Positions 1 through 7,701 of a stretch of 64,000 nucleotides of DNA are shown piece by piece (positions within the stretch are counted from its first letter, which is position 1; each line of letters begins with the position of its first letter). The notes beneath the pieces were generated by a model, which was not told the DNA's origin, did not search any database, and saw nothing but the letters and a program-made list of their open reading frames with translations. This DNA is from AC-43 sp963728855 (lineage in GTDB: Bacteria; Actinomycetota; Actinomycetes; Mycobacteriales; Micromonosporaceae), in contig CAVSLN010000009.1 in the NCBI GenBank assembly GCA_963728855.1, forward strand, positions 372,001 to 436,000, written 5' to 3'. The translations under genes and the position numbers were made by a program.

Positions 1-243
1 GTGAAGACCGGTCCGCGCAAGGGTGACGCCGCGCCGATGGCGATCATCGAGCTGGTCGAGGAGCTGATGGTGGCCGAGCCGACCAAGGCCGCCAGGTCCG
101 CCGCGCGCAAGGCGGCCAAGGCGGAGGCGGTCGCCGCCCTCGCCGGTGAAGAGGACGAGGAGACGCCGGCTACGGCCAAACGGGCCCGGAAGGCGGCGCC
201 GGCCGCGTCGGCCGCTCCGGCCGATGAGGAAGACGAGTCCTGA
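1..243 (+). CDS. rplQ: 50S ribosomal protein L17, C-terminal part (gene starts before the window)
   Basis: The reading frame is open from base 1 and ends in TGA at 241-243. The first 25 or so residues (TGPRKGDAAPMAIIELVEE) are the conserved end of the bacterial L17 core. The remaining residues are the Ala/Lys/Glu-rich tail that actinobacterial L17 proteins often carry. L17 lies near the peptide exit tunnel of the large ribosomal subunit. truA follows directly, as it does in many actinobacteria after the rpoA-rplQ operon. The GTG at base 1 is only an internal Val codon, so the real start lies upstream of the window. Confidence 0.93.
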   Translation: MKTGPRKGDAAPMAIIELVEELMVAEPTKAARSAARKAAKAEAVAALAGEEDEETPATAKRARKAAPAASAAPADEEDES

Positions 244-311
244 GCCGGGAGATATCCGACGAGCCCGCTGTCCCGACCCGGGGCGGCGGGCTCGTTCGTG
301 TCCGGCTCGAC

Positions 312-1103
312 GTGGCCTATGACGGTACGGACTTCTCCGGCTGGGCCGCGCAGCCCGACCGCCGTACCGTCGCCGGGGTACTGGCCGGGGAGCTGACCCG
401 GGTGCTCGGGGCGGTCGACGGGCTGACCGCGGCCGGGCGTACGGACGCGGGCGTACACGCGACCGGGCAGGTCTGCCACGTGAACGTCCCGGCACAGGCG
501 TGGGCCGGGATGTCCGCAACCCTGGTCCGGCGGCTGGCCGGCCTCCTGCCCCCGGATGTCCGGGTGCTCGCCGCGACCGAGGTACCCCCCGACTTCGACG
601 CCCGGTTCGCCGCGCTTTCCCGCCGGTACCAGTACCGGGTGACCGATGCGCCGTGGGGGGCGTACCCCCTCCAGGCGCGCGACACCCTCGCCTGGCCGCG
701 CCCGCTCGACCTGCCCGTGCTCGACGCGGCGGCCGCGGCCCTGGTCGGCGAGCACGACTTCGCGGCCTACTGCAAGCGCAAGGAGCGGGCGACCACGATC
801 CGGGCGGTGACCCGGCTGGACTGGCGGCGCGAACCGGACGGGGTGCTCGTCGCGACCGTCGAGGCGGACGCGTTCTGCCAGGCCATGGTGCGCAGCCTGG
901 TCGGCGCGCTGCTCGCGGTCGGCGACGGCCGGCGGCCGGTGGCCTGGCCGGCGAGCCTGCTCGCCCGCGACGAGCGGGCCAGCGAGGTGGCCGTGGCCCC
1001 GCCACACGGACTGACCCTGGTGGCGGTGGAGTACCCGGCCGACCCGGCCGAGTACGGGCGCCGTGCCGCGCTCACCCGTAGGCTGCGCGCTATTTCCCCG
1101 TAG
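312..1103 (+). CDS. truA: tRNA pseudouridine(38-40) synthase TruA
   Basis: TruA isomerises uridines 38-40 in the tRNA anticodon arm. The motif GRTDAGVHATGQ carries the catalytic Asp (D45 in this numbering), and the YDGTDFSGW opening and the AFCQAMVRSLVG block are typical. GTG 312 is the first standard start codon in frame, but it is probably not the real one: codons 291-311 read LVRVRLD, which matches the first beta strand expected before AYDG. No ATG, GTG or TTG occurs in frame between the stop at 225-227 and 312. The best upstream candidate is CTG 240, which overlaps the rplQ stop. The 3' end lies in a 23-bp tandem repeat that also carries the stop of the convergent gene. Confidence 0.93.
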   Translation: MAYDGTDFSGWAAQPDRRTVAGVLAGELTRVLGAVDGLTAAGRTDAGVHATGQVCHVNVPAQAWAGMSATLVRRLAGLLPPDVRVLAATEVPPDFDARFAALSRRYQYRVTDAPWGAYPLQARDTLAWPRPLDLPVLDAAAAALVGEHDFAAYCKRKERATTIRAVTRLDWRREPDGVLVATVEADAFCQAMVRSLVGALLAVGDGRRPVAWPASLLARDERASEVAVAPPHGLTLVAVEYPADPAEYGRRAALTRRLRAISP

Positions 1104-1141
1104 GGCTGTGCGCTATTTCCCCGTAGGGCTGCGCGCTATTT
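1088..1141. repeat. 23-bp tandem repeat, about 2.3 copies, over the truA stop codon
   Basis: The block CGCTATTTCCCCGTAGGGCT recurs with period 23 (TATTTC at 1091, 1114 and 1137). Copy 1 contains the truA stop TAG. The truncated third copy supplies the stop codon of the convergent minus-strand gene at 1136-1138. Copies 1 and 2 are nearly identical, which suggests a recent slippage-type duplication. Confidence 0.9.
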
Positions 1142-2479
1142 CTTCGTGGTCGGGTTCTTCGTGCCCGGGTTCTTGGTGTTCGGCGGCGCGGAGCCGGCCG
1201 GTGCCGGGGCAGGCGGGGCCACGCGGGCCTGTAGGACCGTACCCATGAGGTACTTCTCCACCAGGTCGTCGATCATCTGCCGGACTGTCTGGTCACCGGC
1301 GTCGATGGGCTTCCCGTCGACCCGGGCCACCACGCCGTACGCGAGGTAGTGGCCGCGGACGTCCCAGCCGACCTGGGTGGCTGCCTTGGCGAATATGTCG
1401 GTGGGCCCACCGGCGCTGAACCCGGCGAAGCGCCCCTTCTGGTCCGCGACGGTCGTCTGCACCGCGTCGCTGAGCTTTTCGGCGTCGTCCTCCGTGGGCA
1501 GGTTGACCACGCCGGCCGTCAGCACGTACGCCTTGTCCGCGCTCGTCATGGTGGCGCGGATGACCTGGGTGCAGCCCAGCCCGTCCAGGACCTTGGCCAG
1601 GTCGCCGACCGCGACCCCCTTGCAGTCGGCCACGGCCTGGGTCTTCACGACCGGATATCCGCGGCCGCCGTCGGTCACCGTGACGGTCTGCTGCGGGAAG
1701 AGCTCCGCCTCGGTCAAAGGCGTCGGGTCGGCCTGCCGCGTGCTGATATCCCGCTGCTTGGGCCCGGTATCCGAAGGCGCGGGGGGCGCGGCGCTGCCGG
1801 TCAACATCAGATATCCGCCGAGCACGAGGACCGCGACCACGACGGCGACCGCGGTGATACCGACCGCGGTCATCCAGGTGGGGGTGGGCGGCCGGCCGCG
1901 TCCACCACGCTTGGCGGCGCGGTCGGAGTGGAGGTCGGCGGTGCGGTCGGCGGGCCCGGTTGGCCGGTCGTAGCTGTTCGGCGGCGGGGCCACCCTGGCC
2001 CGACCCAAGGGGCGGGATGGGCGGTCGTCGCCCGCTTCGGGTGGTGGAGGCGCGTCCCGCCGGACGGGTACGGAGGCGGCGCCGCGCGCGGGCCGGGGGC
2101 CCCGGGGCGGGCGCTCCGGCCCCCCAGGCTCCCCGGGCGGGGGGTCGGGGCGCCGGTCACGCGGAGGCGACGGCCAGTCCTCCGGCTCGTACCGGTGCGG
2201 GTGCCCCCGTTCGTCGTGCTCGATGGGCTGCGCCGGCGCCGACTGGACGTGGTGGACCGCCGAGCCGTTGTCTAAGTTCGCGCGGCGCGGGACGTACCGG
2301 TCGGTGAGCGGGCCGGTCTCCGACTCGGCCTGGCGCCGGGGCCGGTACGGTGGCTGCCCGGCCGGGGGCGGGGGAGGCGGCTCGTCGTCCTCGGGCGCGC
2401 GGCGTCGGCCGTACACCGTCGGCTCCGGGTCGGACGGTGGGTGCCATCCGCCCGGTGGCTGTCCGGGGCCGTACGTCAT
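1136..2479 (-). CDS. proline-rich single-pass membrane protein, function unknown
   Basis: This 447-aa protein starts at ATG 2479 (MTYGPGQPPGGW). Residues 1-200 are disordered, rich in Pro, Arg and Asp, and should lie in the cytoplasm. One transmembrane helix follows at about 203-226 (GITAVAVVVAVLVLGGYL). The extracellular domain of roughly 220 residues has two Cys (in VADCKGV and GLGCTQV) that could form a disulfide. The tail is a short Asn/Pro/Lys repeat (NTKNPGTKNPTTKK). This layout is common among actinobacterial cell-envelope proteins without assigned function, and I recognise no named domain. The longer in-frame extension upstream of 2479 looks non-coding. Confidence 0.75.
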   Translation of the reverse strand: MTYGPGQPPGGWHPPSDPEPTVYGRRRAPEDDEPPPPPPAGQPPYRPRRQAESETGPLTDRYVPRRANLDNGSAVHHVQSAPAQPIEHDERGHPHRYEPEDWPSPPRDRRPDPPPGEPGGPERPPRGPRPARGAASVPVRRDAPPPPEAGDDRPSRPLGRARVAPPPNSYDRPTGPADRTADLHSDRAAKRGGRGRPPTPTWMTAVGITAVAVVVAVLVLGGYLMLTGSAAPPAPSDTGPKQRDISTRQADPTPLTEAELFPQQTVTVTDGGRGYPVVKTQAVADCKGVAVGDLAKVLDGLGCTQVIRATMTSADKAYVLTAGVVNLPTEDDAEKLSDAVQTTVADQKGRFAGFSAGGPTDIFAKAATQVGWDVRGHYLAYGVVARVDGKPIDAGDQTVRQMIDDLVEKYLMGTVLQARVAPPAPAPAGSAPPNTKNPGTKNPTTKK

Positions 2480-2683
2480 GTGCGACAGGGTATCCGAGGG
2501 AGGGCAGTGACCACTGAGGCGCGGAGAGGAGCGACAATTTCCGACATGAAAGAGCGTCAGCGATCGAGCGTCCCGGCTAGCCCGGCGAAGCTCCGGGAGC
2601 CGGAACGGTCGAAGGATCATGGGCTCAGCGCGGTCGTGCCGCATGTGGACGCGGAGCACCGATCCGCCGTGACAAGGAGCGGC

Positions 2684-2751
2684 ATGAGCGTCGCCGAGAG
2701 CTTGCGGGTCGGCGCATGAGCGTCGCCGAGAGCTTGCGGGTCGGCGCATGA
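2684..2751 (+). other. two tandem 11-codon micro-ORFs (MSVAESLRVGA) coupled to the methyltransferase gene
   Basis: A 32-bp unit beginning ATGAGCGTCGCC is present twice in tandem (2684 and 2716) and is followed by the ATGAGC that starts the next gene at 2748. Each copy encodes the same 11-residue peptide. Each stop TGA overlaps the next ATG as ATGA, so the three starts lie in three different frames and form a chain. A good ribosome binding site (AAGGAGC, 2674-2680) precedes only the first ATG. Translation of the downstream gene would then depend on re-initiation through both micro-ORFs. The arrangement is seen directly; the coupling is inferred. Confidence 0.6.
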
Positions 2752-3359
2752 GCGAGGAGCACTACTTCGCGGCGGAGCCGGGCACGCCCGAGCGTGGCCG
2801 GACCGTGTCGTTCACGGTTGACGGCCGGGAGTTCACGCTCACCGCGTCCAGCGGGGTGTTCTCGGCACAACGGCTGGACCCGGGTACGGCCGTGCTGCTG
2901 CGGAAGGCGCCGCTGCCCGGGCCGCGTGGCGGGGTGTACCTGGACCTCGGCTGCGGGTACGGGCCGATCAGCATGGTGCTCGCGAGCAGGTCGGAGAAGG
3001 CGACCGTGTACGCCGTGGATGTCAACTCCCGCGCCCTCGACCTGGTACGGGCGAATGCCGCCGCCCTCGGCTGGGCCGACCGGGTGATCGCCACCGGCCC
3101 CGACGACGTACCTGGGGACGTGCGCTTCGACGAGATCTGGAGCAACCCGCCGATCCGGGTCGGCAAGGCGGAGCTGCACGAGATGCTGGCGCGCTGGCTG
3201 CCCCGGCTCGCCCCGGGCGGTACCGCCTGGCTGGTGGTCGCCCGCCACCTCGGGGCCGACTCGCTACCGGGCTGGCTGACCGGGCAGGGCTGGACGGTGA
3301 CCCGGCACGCCTCGCAGAAGGGGTACCGCGTCCTGCGGGTATCGGCGGGTACGGGCTGA
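2748..3359 (+). CDS. class I SAM-dependent methyltransferase, RsmC-like (MTS domain)
   Basis: The 203-aa protein carries the SAM-binding motif LDLGCGYGPI (65-74), an acidic motif II (YAVDVN) and the NPPI signature at 133-136. NPPI is typical of N-methyltransferases that act on exocyclic amino groups of guanine or adenine, as in RsmC and RsmD. A guanine-N2 methylation role in rRNA is therefore likely, but the exact target is not shown. The start at 2748 overlaps the stop of the second micro-ORF (ATGA) and has no strong ribosome binding site of its own. Confidence 0.85.
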   Translation: MSEEHYFAAEPGTPERGRTVSFTVDGREFTLTASSGVFSAQRLDPGTAVLLRKAPLPGPRGGVYLDLGCGYGPISMVLASRSEKATVYAVDVNSRALDLVRANAAALGWADRVIATGPDDVPGDVRFDEIWSNPPIRVGKAELHEMLARWLPRLAPGGTAWLVVARHLGADSLPGWLTGQGWTVTRHASQKGYRVLRVSAGTG

Positions 3360-3518
3360 TCCGCATAGCTGGCGGCGCCCAGCCCGCTTGGTGGCCGCAG
3401 GTAGGAGCAGATGGCCGCGACATGGCGGACGACCCTGATCGTCGCCCTTGCCGGCGACGCCGTGCGGCAGCGGGTAATCAGGTGACGCCCGCAGCCGCCG
3501 GCCGGACAATCGGTTCCC

Positions 3519-5195
3519 ATGGGTTACGTGGACGTCGCCGGGGTCTCGCACACGTTGCCGGACGGTCGGGTGCTGTTCGCGGATGTCTCGTTCCGGGTCG
3601 GCGAGGGTGCCAAGATCGCGTTGGTCGGGCCGAACGGAGCGGGCAAGACCACTCTGCTGCGCATGGTCGCCGGGGATGTCCCGGTACAGGCCGGGGTCAT
3701 CGCGCGCTCGGGTGGGCTGGGCGTGATGCGGCAGTTCATCGGGATGATCGGGGCTGGATCCGGCGGCGAGCGGACCGCGGCCCGGTGGAGCCTGCTGAGC
3801 CTCGCCTTGTCGCTGGCGACGCCGGCCGTCCGCGCGGCGGGGGAGCGGTTGGCCGCCGCGGAGCGGGCGCTGCACGCGGCGCCGGACGACCAGAAGACCC
3901 AGCTGCGGTACGCGAACGCGCTCACCGCGTGGGGTGAGGCCGGCGGGTACGACGCCGAGGTGCTCTTTGACACCGTTGCCGTGGCAACCCTCGATATCCC
4001 GTGGGACAAGTGCCGGGACCGGCCGGTCGCCACCCTGTCCGGCGGCCAGCAGAAGCGCTTCGCGCTGGAGCTGCTGCTGCGGGGCGCGGACGAGGTGCTG
4101 CTGCTGGACGAGCCGGACAACTTCCTGGACGTACCGGCCAAGCGGTGGCTGGAGGGCCGCCTCAACGAGTCGGACAAGTCCGTGCTGTACGTGTCGCACG
4201 ACCGGGAGCTGCTGGCCCGGACCGCCGACCGGGTGGTCACCATCGAGCGCCGCCCTTCCGGTCCGGCCCGAGTGCCGGCTCGCGACGAAGGCGGGTCGGC
4301 GTGGGTGCATCCGGGCGGGTTCGCGTCCTGGCACGAGGCCCGGGTCGCCCGGCACGACCGGCTCGAGGAGGCCCGGCGGCGCTGGGACGAGGAGCACGAG
4401 AAGCTGCGCGAGCTGATGCTGATGTACAAGCAGAAGGCCGCGTACAACTCGGGGATGGCCTCGCGCTACCAGGCGGCGCAGACCCGGCTGCGCAAGTTCG
4501 AGGAGGCCGGGCCGCCGCCCCTGCCGCCGAAGGACCAGGATATCCGGATGCGCCTGTCCGGCGGCCGTACCGGCAAGCGCGCGGTCATGCTCGACCAGCT
4601 CGAGCTGGACGGGCTGACGTACCCGTTCGACCTGGAGATCTGGTACGGCGACCGGGTGGCCGTACTGGGCGCGAACGGCACCGGAAAGTCGCACTTCCTG
4701 CGGCTGCTCGCCGGCGACCCGGTGCCCTCCTCGGGGAGTGCGCGGCTCGGCGCCCGGGTCCGGCCCGGACACTTCTCGCAGACGCACGACCGGCCCGACC
4801 TCGTCGACCGTACCCTCGTGGATATTCTCTGGCGCGGCGACGAGCACCGGAGCGGGCTGGACCGGCATGGGGCGATGAAGGCGCTCAACCGGTACGAGCT
4901 GGCCGGGCAGGGTGACCAGCTGTTCGGCACCCTGTCCGGCGGGCAGCAGGCCCGCTTCCTGGTACTCCTCCTCGAACTGGGCGGGGCGACCCTGCTGCTG
5001 CTCGACGAGCCGACGGACAACCTCGACCTGGCCTCGGCCGAGGCGCTTGAGGAAGGGCTGAGAGGCTTCGCCGGTACGGTGATCGCGGTCACCCACGACC
5101 GCTGGTTCACCCGGTCGTTCCACCGCTTCGTGCTGTTCCGTGGTGACGGCGAGGTTCTGGAGACTCCGGAGCCGGTCTGGGACCAGGACCGGTAG
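3519..5195 (+). CDS. ABC-F family ATPase
   Basis: This 558-aa protein has two ATP-binding cassettes on one chain and no transmembrane segment. The first has Walker A GPNGAGKT (37-44), signature LSGGQQKRF and Walker B LLLDEPDNF. The second has GANGTGKS, LSGGQQARF and LLLDEPTDN. The charged linker between them, rich in Arg, Glu and Lys, is the helical arm that ABC-F proteins insert into the ribosomal E site. ABC-F members act in translation or protect ribosomes from antibiotics. This sequence alone does not tell which. ATG 3519 begins MGYVDVAGVS. The gene ends directly against the convergent DUF2267 gene with no spacer. Confidence 0.92.
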   Translation: MGYVDVAGVSHTLPDGRVLFADVSFRVGEGAKIALVGPNGAGKTTLLRMVAGDVPVQAGVIARSGGLGVMRQFIGMIGAGSGGERTAARWSLLSLALSLATPAVRAAGERLAAAERALHAAPDDQKTQLRYANALTAWGEAGGYDAEVLFDTVAVATLDIPWDKCRDRPVATLSGGQQKRFALELLLRGADEVLLLDEPDNFLDVPAKRWLEGRLNESDKSVLYVSHDRELLARTADRVVTIERRPSGPARVPARDEGGSAWVHPGGFASWHEARVARHDRLEEARRRWDEEHEKLRELMLMYKQKAAYNSGMASRYQAAQTRLRKFEEAGPPPLPPKDQDIRMRLSGGRTGKRAVMLDQLELDGLTYPFDLEIWYGDRVAVLGANGTGKSHFLRLLAGDPVPSSGSARLGARVRPGHFSQTHDRPDLVDRTLVDILWRGDEHRSGLDRHGAMKALNRYELAGQGDQLFGTLSGGQQARFLVLLLELGGATLLLLDEPTDNLDLASAEALEEGLRGFAGTVIAVTHDRWFTRSFHRFVLFRGDGEVLETPEPVWDQDR

Positions 5196-5582
5196 CTAGG
5201 CGCTCCTGGGCACCGGGCCTACCAGCTCCCGGAACTCCTGCGGCAGCTGGGCCATGATGTCCTCGAACTCGCCGGTGGTGACCGCCTGCCCGACGGTGCC
5301 GAGCACGGCCCGTACGCCGTCGAGGGCGTCGATGTCGTCCACCCCGGCCCGGTCGCCGACCCGCCGGACGAACTCGACGAGCCCGAACGGCTCGGCCGGC
5401 TCGTCCGCGGACATGAGCGGGTCCTGGAGCTCCTGGGGCAGCTGGGAAGCCAGGTCGCGGGCTTCGCCGCCGCTGATCCGCTCGGCCAGCGTGACAAGAA
5501 CGGCGTCGGTCATCACGATCGCCTCGTCGCTGGACAGGCCGGCGCGGTCCGCCACGCCGTCGATAAACTCGTCATACTTCAT
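5196..5582 (-). CDS. DUF2267 domain protein
   Basis: The 128-aa protein is made of two similar helical halves. Each starts with a DEF/VEFV segment and ends in a LPQEL/LPQEF motif, the pattern of DUF2267 proteins. These are small, soluble, mostly acidic proteins of unknown role, often found in stress-linked actinobacterial loci. The start is ATG 5582. Its stop codon touches the stop of the convergent ABC-F gene. Confidence 0.85.
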   Translation of the reverse strand: MKYDEFIDGVADRAGLSSDEAIVMTDAVLVTLAERISGGEARDLASQLPQELQDPLMSADEPAEPFGLVEFVRRVGDRAGVDDIDALDGVRAVLGTVGQAVTTGEFEDIMAQLPQEFRELVGPVPRSA

Positions 5583-5688
5583 GGCGAATTCTCCCTTCGG
5601 TCGGAGTCGGGGTACCCCTCGGGATGGTCCCGAAACGGCTCGCCCCCGGTTGCCTGGGGATCTCCGGTCGCCTACGGTCAGGGAGACA

Positions 5689-5779
5689 TACCACGGGAGC
5701 CCGGAGCACCGGGCTGAGAGGGGGGCTGGCGCCCCCGACCGTCGAACCTGATCCGGGTAATGCCGGCGCAGGGAGGAGC
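5689..5779 (+). promoter_or_regulatory. TPP riboswitch (THI element)
   Basis: The conserved blocks of the thiamin pyrophosphate aptamer are all present in order: CCACGGGAGC (5691-5700), GGGCTGAGAGG (about 5711-5721), then ACCGTCGAACCTGATCCGGG (5739-5757) and TAATGCCGGCGCAGGGAG. The terminal GGGAGGAGCA also serves as the ribosome binding site of thiE, 8 bases before its ATG at 5784. Closing the P1 helix on TPP should therefore hide the Shine-Dalgarno sequence and block translation, the usual mode in actinobacteria. No terminator hairpin is visible between aptamer and start. Confidence 0.96.
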
Positions 5780-5783
5780 ATCA

Positions 5784-6419
5784 ATGGCTGGTCCGCTCGG
5801 GCGGCTGCACCTCGTCACCGACGTGCGCCGGGATCGCGACCCGGTACCGGTGGTGCGCGCGGCGCTGTCCGTGGGCGTACCGGTCGTGCAGGTACGGGTG
5901 CCCGACCACATCTCGGACCGGGGGGCGTACGACCTGGCCACCGTGATCGTCGCGCTGTGCCGGGAGGCGGGCGCCACCTGCCTGGTCAACGACCGGTTAC
6001 ATATCGCGCTCGCGGTCGGCGCGGACGGCGGTCACGTGGGCGGGGACGACCTGCCGGTGGCCGCGGCGCGCCGGGTACTCGGGCCGGACGCGATCCTCGG
6101 CGCGACGGCCCGCGACCCCGGGGCGGCGCGCGAAGCGGTGGCGGCGGGTGCGACGTACCTCGGCGTGGGGCCGGCGTTCGCGACGACGACCAAGGACGGG
6201 CTGCCCGACCCGATCGGTGTGGGTGGGGTGGGCGCGGTGGCGGCGGCGGTGTCCGTACCCGTGATCGCCATCGGGTCGGTGACCGCGGCGCGCGTCCCGG
6301 GCCTCCTCGCGGCCGGCGCCTACGGCATCGCGGTGGTCTCCGCCGTCAGCGACGCGGCCGAGCCGGCCGCGGCCGCTGCCGATCTGTTGAAGGCTCTCAA
6401 AATGTGCGGCGCGGCGTGA
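5784..6419 (+). CDS. thiE: thiamine phosphate synthase
   Basis: ThiE joins the pyrimidine and thiazole halves of thiamin to give thiamin monophosphate. The 211-aa protein has the TIM-barrel pattern of the family: VPVVQVRV near the N-terminus, LVNDRLHIAL, a GVGPAFATTTK phosphate-binding region and a final IAIGSV strand. The ATG at 5784 is preferred over the in-frame ATG at 5760, which lies inside the riboswitch. The stop overlaps the thiO start (GTGA). A second ThiE-like gene lies in the same operon. Confidence 0.9.
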   Translation: MAGPLGRLHLVTDVRRDRDPVPVVRAALSVGVPVVQVRVPDHISDRGAYDLATVIVALCREAGATCLVNDRLHIALAVGADGGHVGGDDLPVAAARRVLGPDAILGATARDPGAAREAVAAGATYLGVGPAFATTTKDGLPDPIGVGGVGAVAAAVSVPVIAIGSVTAARVPGLLAAGAYGIAVVSAVSDAAEPAAAAADLLKALKMCGAA

Positions 6420-7495
6420 AGCGTGTCGCGGTGGTGGGCGGTGGGATCGTCGGGCTGTCCATCGCGTGGCGGCTGGCCGGGCGCGGCTGCGCGGTGACGG
6501 TGTACGACCCGGCGCCGGGCAGCGGTGCCTCGCATGTGGCGGCGGGCATGCTCGCACCGGTCGCGGAGGCGTACTTCGGCGAGGAGGAACTGCTCGCACT
6601 GACCGTGGAGTCGGCACGGCGCTGGCCGGACTTCGCCGGCGCGCTGGCCGCGGCGGGCGGCGTCGAGGTCGGGTACCGGGCCGGGGGGACACTGCTCGTC
6701 GCGCGGACCGACGACGACCTGGCGGAGCTGAACCGGCTCATCCGCTACCAGGCCGCGCTCGGGCTGCCGGCGACGCCGCTGCGCGCCACCGAGCTGCGTG
6801 CGCGGGAACCCCGGCTGGCGCCCCGGATCCGGGGCGGCGCCTGGGCTCCCGAGGACCACCAGGTCGATCCCCGCCGGGTCGTCACCGCGCTGCGTTCCCT
6901 GGTCAGGGTGGAGCGGCGCGCGGTCCACGATCTGTCCGCTGTGGACAGTGACGTGGTGGTGGTCGCCGCCGGGTGCGCCAGCGCCGCTCTGACCGGACTT
7001 CCGGTAAGACCCGTGAAGGGCCAGCTCCTTCGCCTCTTCCGGGCGCCCCGCCCGTCTGGTCGGCCCGGTCCGGGTGGTCCGCTGCATGTGATCCGGGGGT
7101 ACGCGGACGGGCGCCCGGTCTATCTCGTGCCGCGCGCCGACGGCGAGGTGGTGGTGGGCGCGACGAGCGAGGAACGGCGCGACGGTACGGTCACCGCCGG
7201 CGCCGTGCTCGACCTGCTGCGCGCGGCCGTGGACCTGGTACCGGAGCTGGCCGAGTACGAGCTGACCGAGACCCAGGCCGGCTTCCGGCCGGGTACCCCC
7301 GACAACGCCCCGATCATCGGTGAGCTGCGGCCGGGAGTGTTCGTCGCCACCGGGCACTACCGGCACGGCGTCCTGCTCGCGCCGGTCACCGCGGACGCGG
7401 TCGCCGACCTGGTCACCGGCGGCGGCCCGTCCGCCGAGCTGGTCAAGCCCTTCAGCCCGGAGCGCTTCGTCGCCACCGGAGGTCGTCCCCGGTGA
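6416..7495 (+). CDS. thiO: glycine oxidase ThiO
   Basis: ThiO is an FAD enzyme that oxidises glycine to iminoglycine, the nitrogen and carbon source for the thiazole ring in aerobic bacteria. The GTG start at 6416 overlaps the thiE stop. The 359-aa protein opens with the FAD-binding VAVVGGGIVGLSIAWRL. It continues with GASHVAAGMLAP, VKGQLLRL and the C-terminal GFRPGTPDNAPIIG and GHYRHGVLLAP blocks of the DAO family. Overlap with thiS on the other side points to translational coupling. Confidence 0.95.
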   Translation: MKRVAVVGGGIVGLSIAWRLAGRGCAVTVYDPAPGSGASHVAAGMLAPVAEAYFGEEELLALTVESARRWPDFAGALAAAGGVEVGYRAGGTLLVARTDDDLAELNRLIRYQAALGLPATPLRATELRAREPRLAPRIRGGAWAPEDHQVDPRRVVTALRSLVRVERRAVHDLSAVDSDVVVVAAGCASAALTGLPVRPVKGQLLRLFRAPRPSGRPGPGGPLHVIRGYADGRPVYLVPRADGEVVVGATSEERRDGTVTAGAVLDLLRAAVDLVPELAEYELTETQAGFRPGTPDNAPIIGELRPGVFVATGHYRHGVLLAPVTADAVADLVTGGGPSAELVKPFSPERFVATGGRPR

Positions 7496-7698
7496 ACGTC
7501 ACGGTGAACGGGAAGGCGGCCACGCTGGCCGATGGGGCGACGGTGGCCGACGTCGTCGTCGCGGTGACCGGCGTACCGGAGCCGCGCGGGGTCGCGGTGG
7601 CCCGGTGCGGCGCGGTCGTACCGCGCTCGGCGTGGCTCGCGACCGCGCTCGCCGAGGGCGACCGGGTCGAGGTACTGACCGCAACGCAGGGAGGATGA
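7492..7698 (+). CDS. thiS: sulfur carrier protein ThiS
   Basis: This 68-aa ubiquitin-fold carrier starts at GTG 7492 (overlapping the thiO stop) and ends in the diagnostic Gly-Gly (residues 67-68). The C-terminal Gly is adenylated and converted to the thiocarboxylate that donates sulfur to the thiazole. VNGKAATLADGATV and EGDRVEVLTATQGG are typical. No thiF homologue is seen in the window, so activation must be encoded elsewhere. Confidence 0.95.
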   Translation: MNVTVNGKAATLADGATVADVVVAVTGVPEPRGVAVARCGAVVPRSAWLATALAEGDRVEVLTATQGG

Positions 7699-7701
7699 TC
7701 G

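Noticed and set aside
3264..5123. 619-aa minus-strand ORF opposite the ABC-F gene
   Set aside because: It is antisense to a gene with clear ATPase motifs and its product is low-complexity Arg/Gly/Pro typical of shadow frames in high-G+C DNA.
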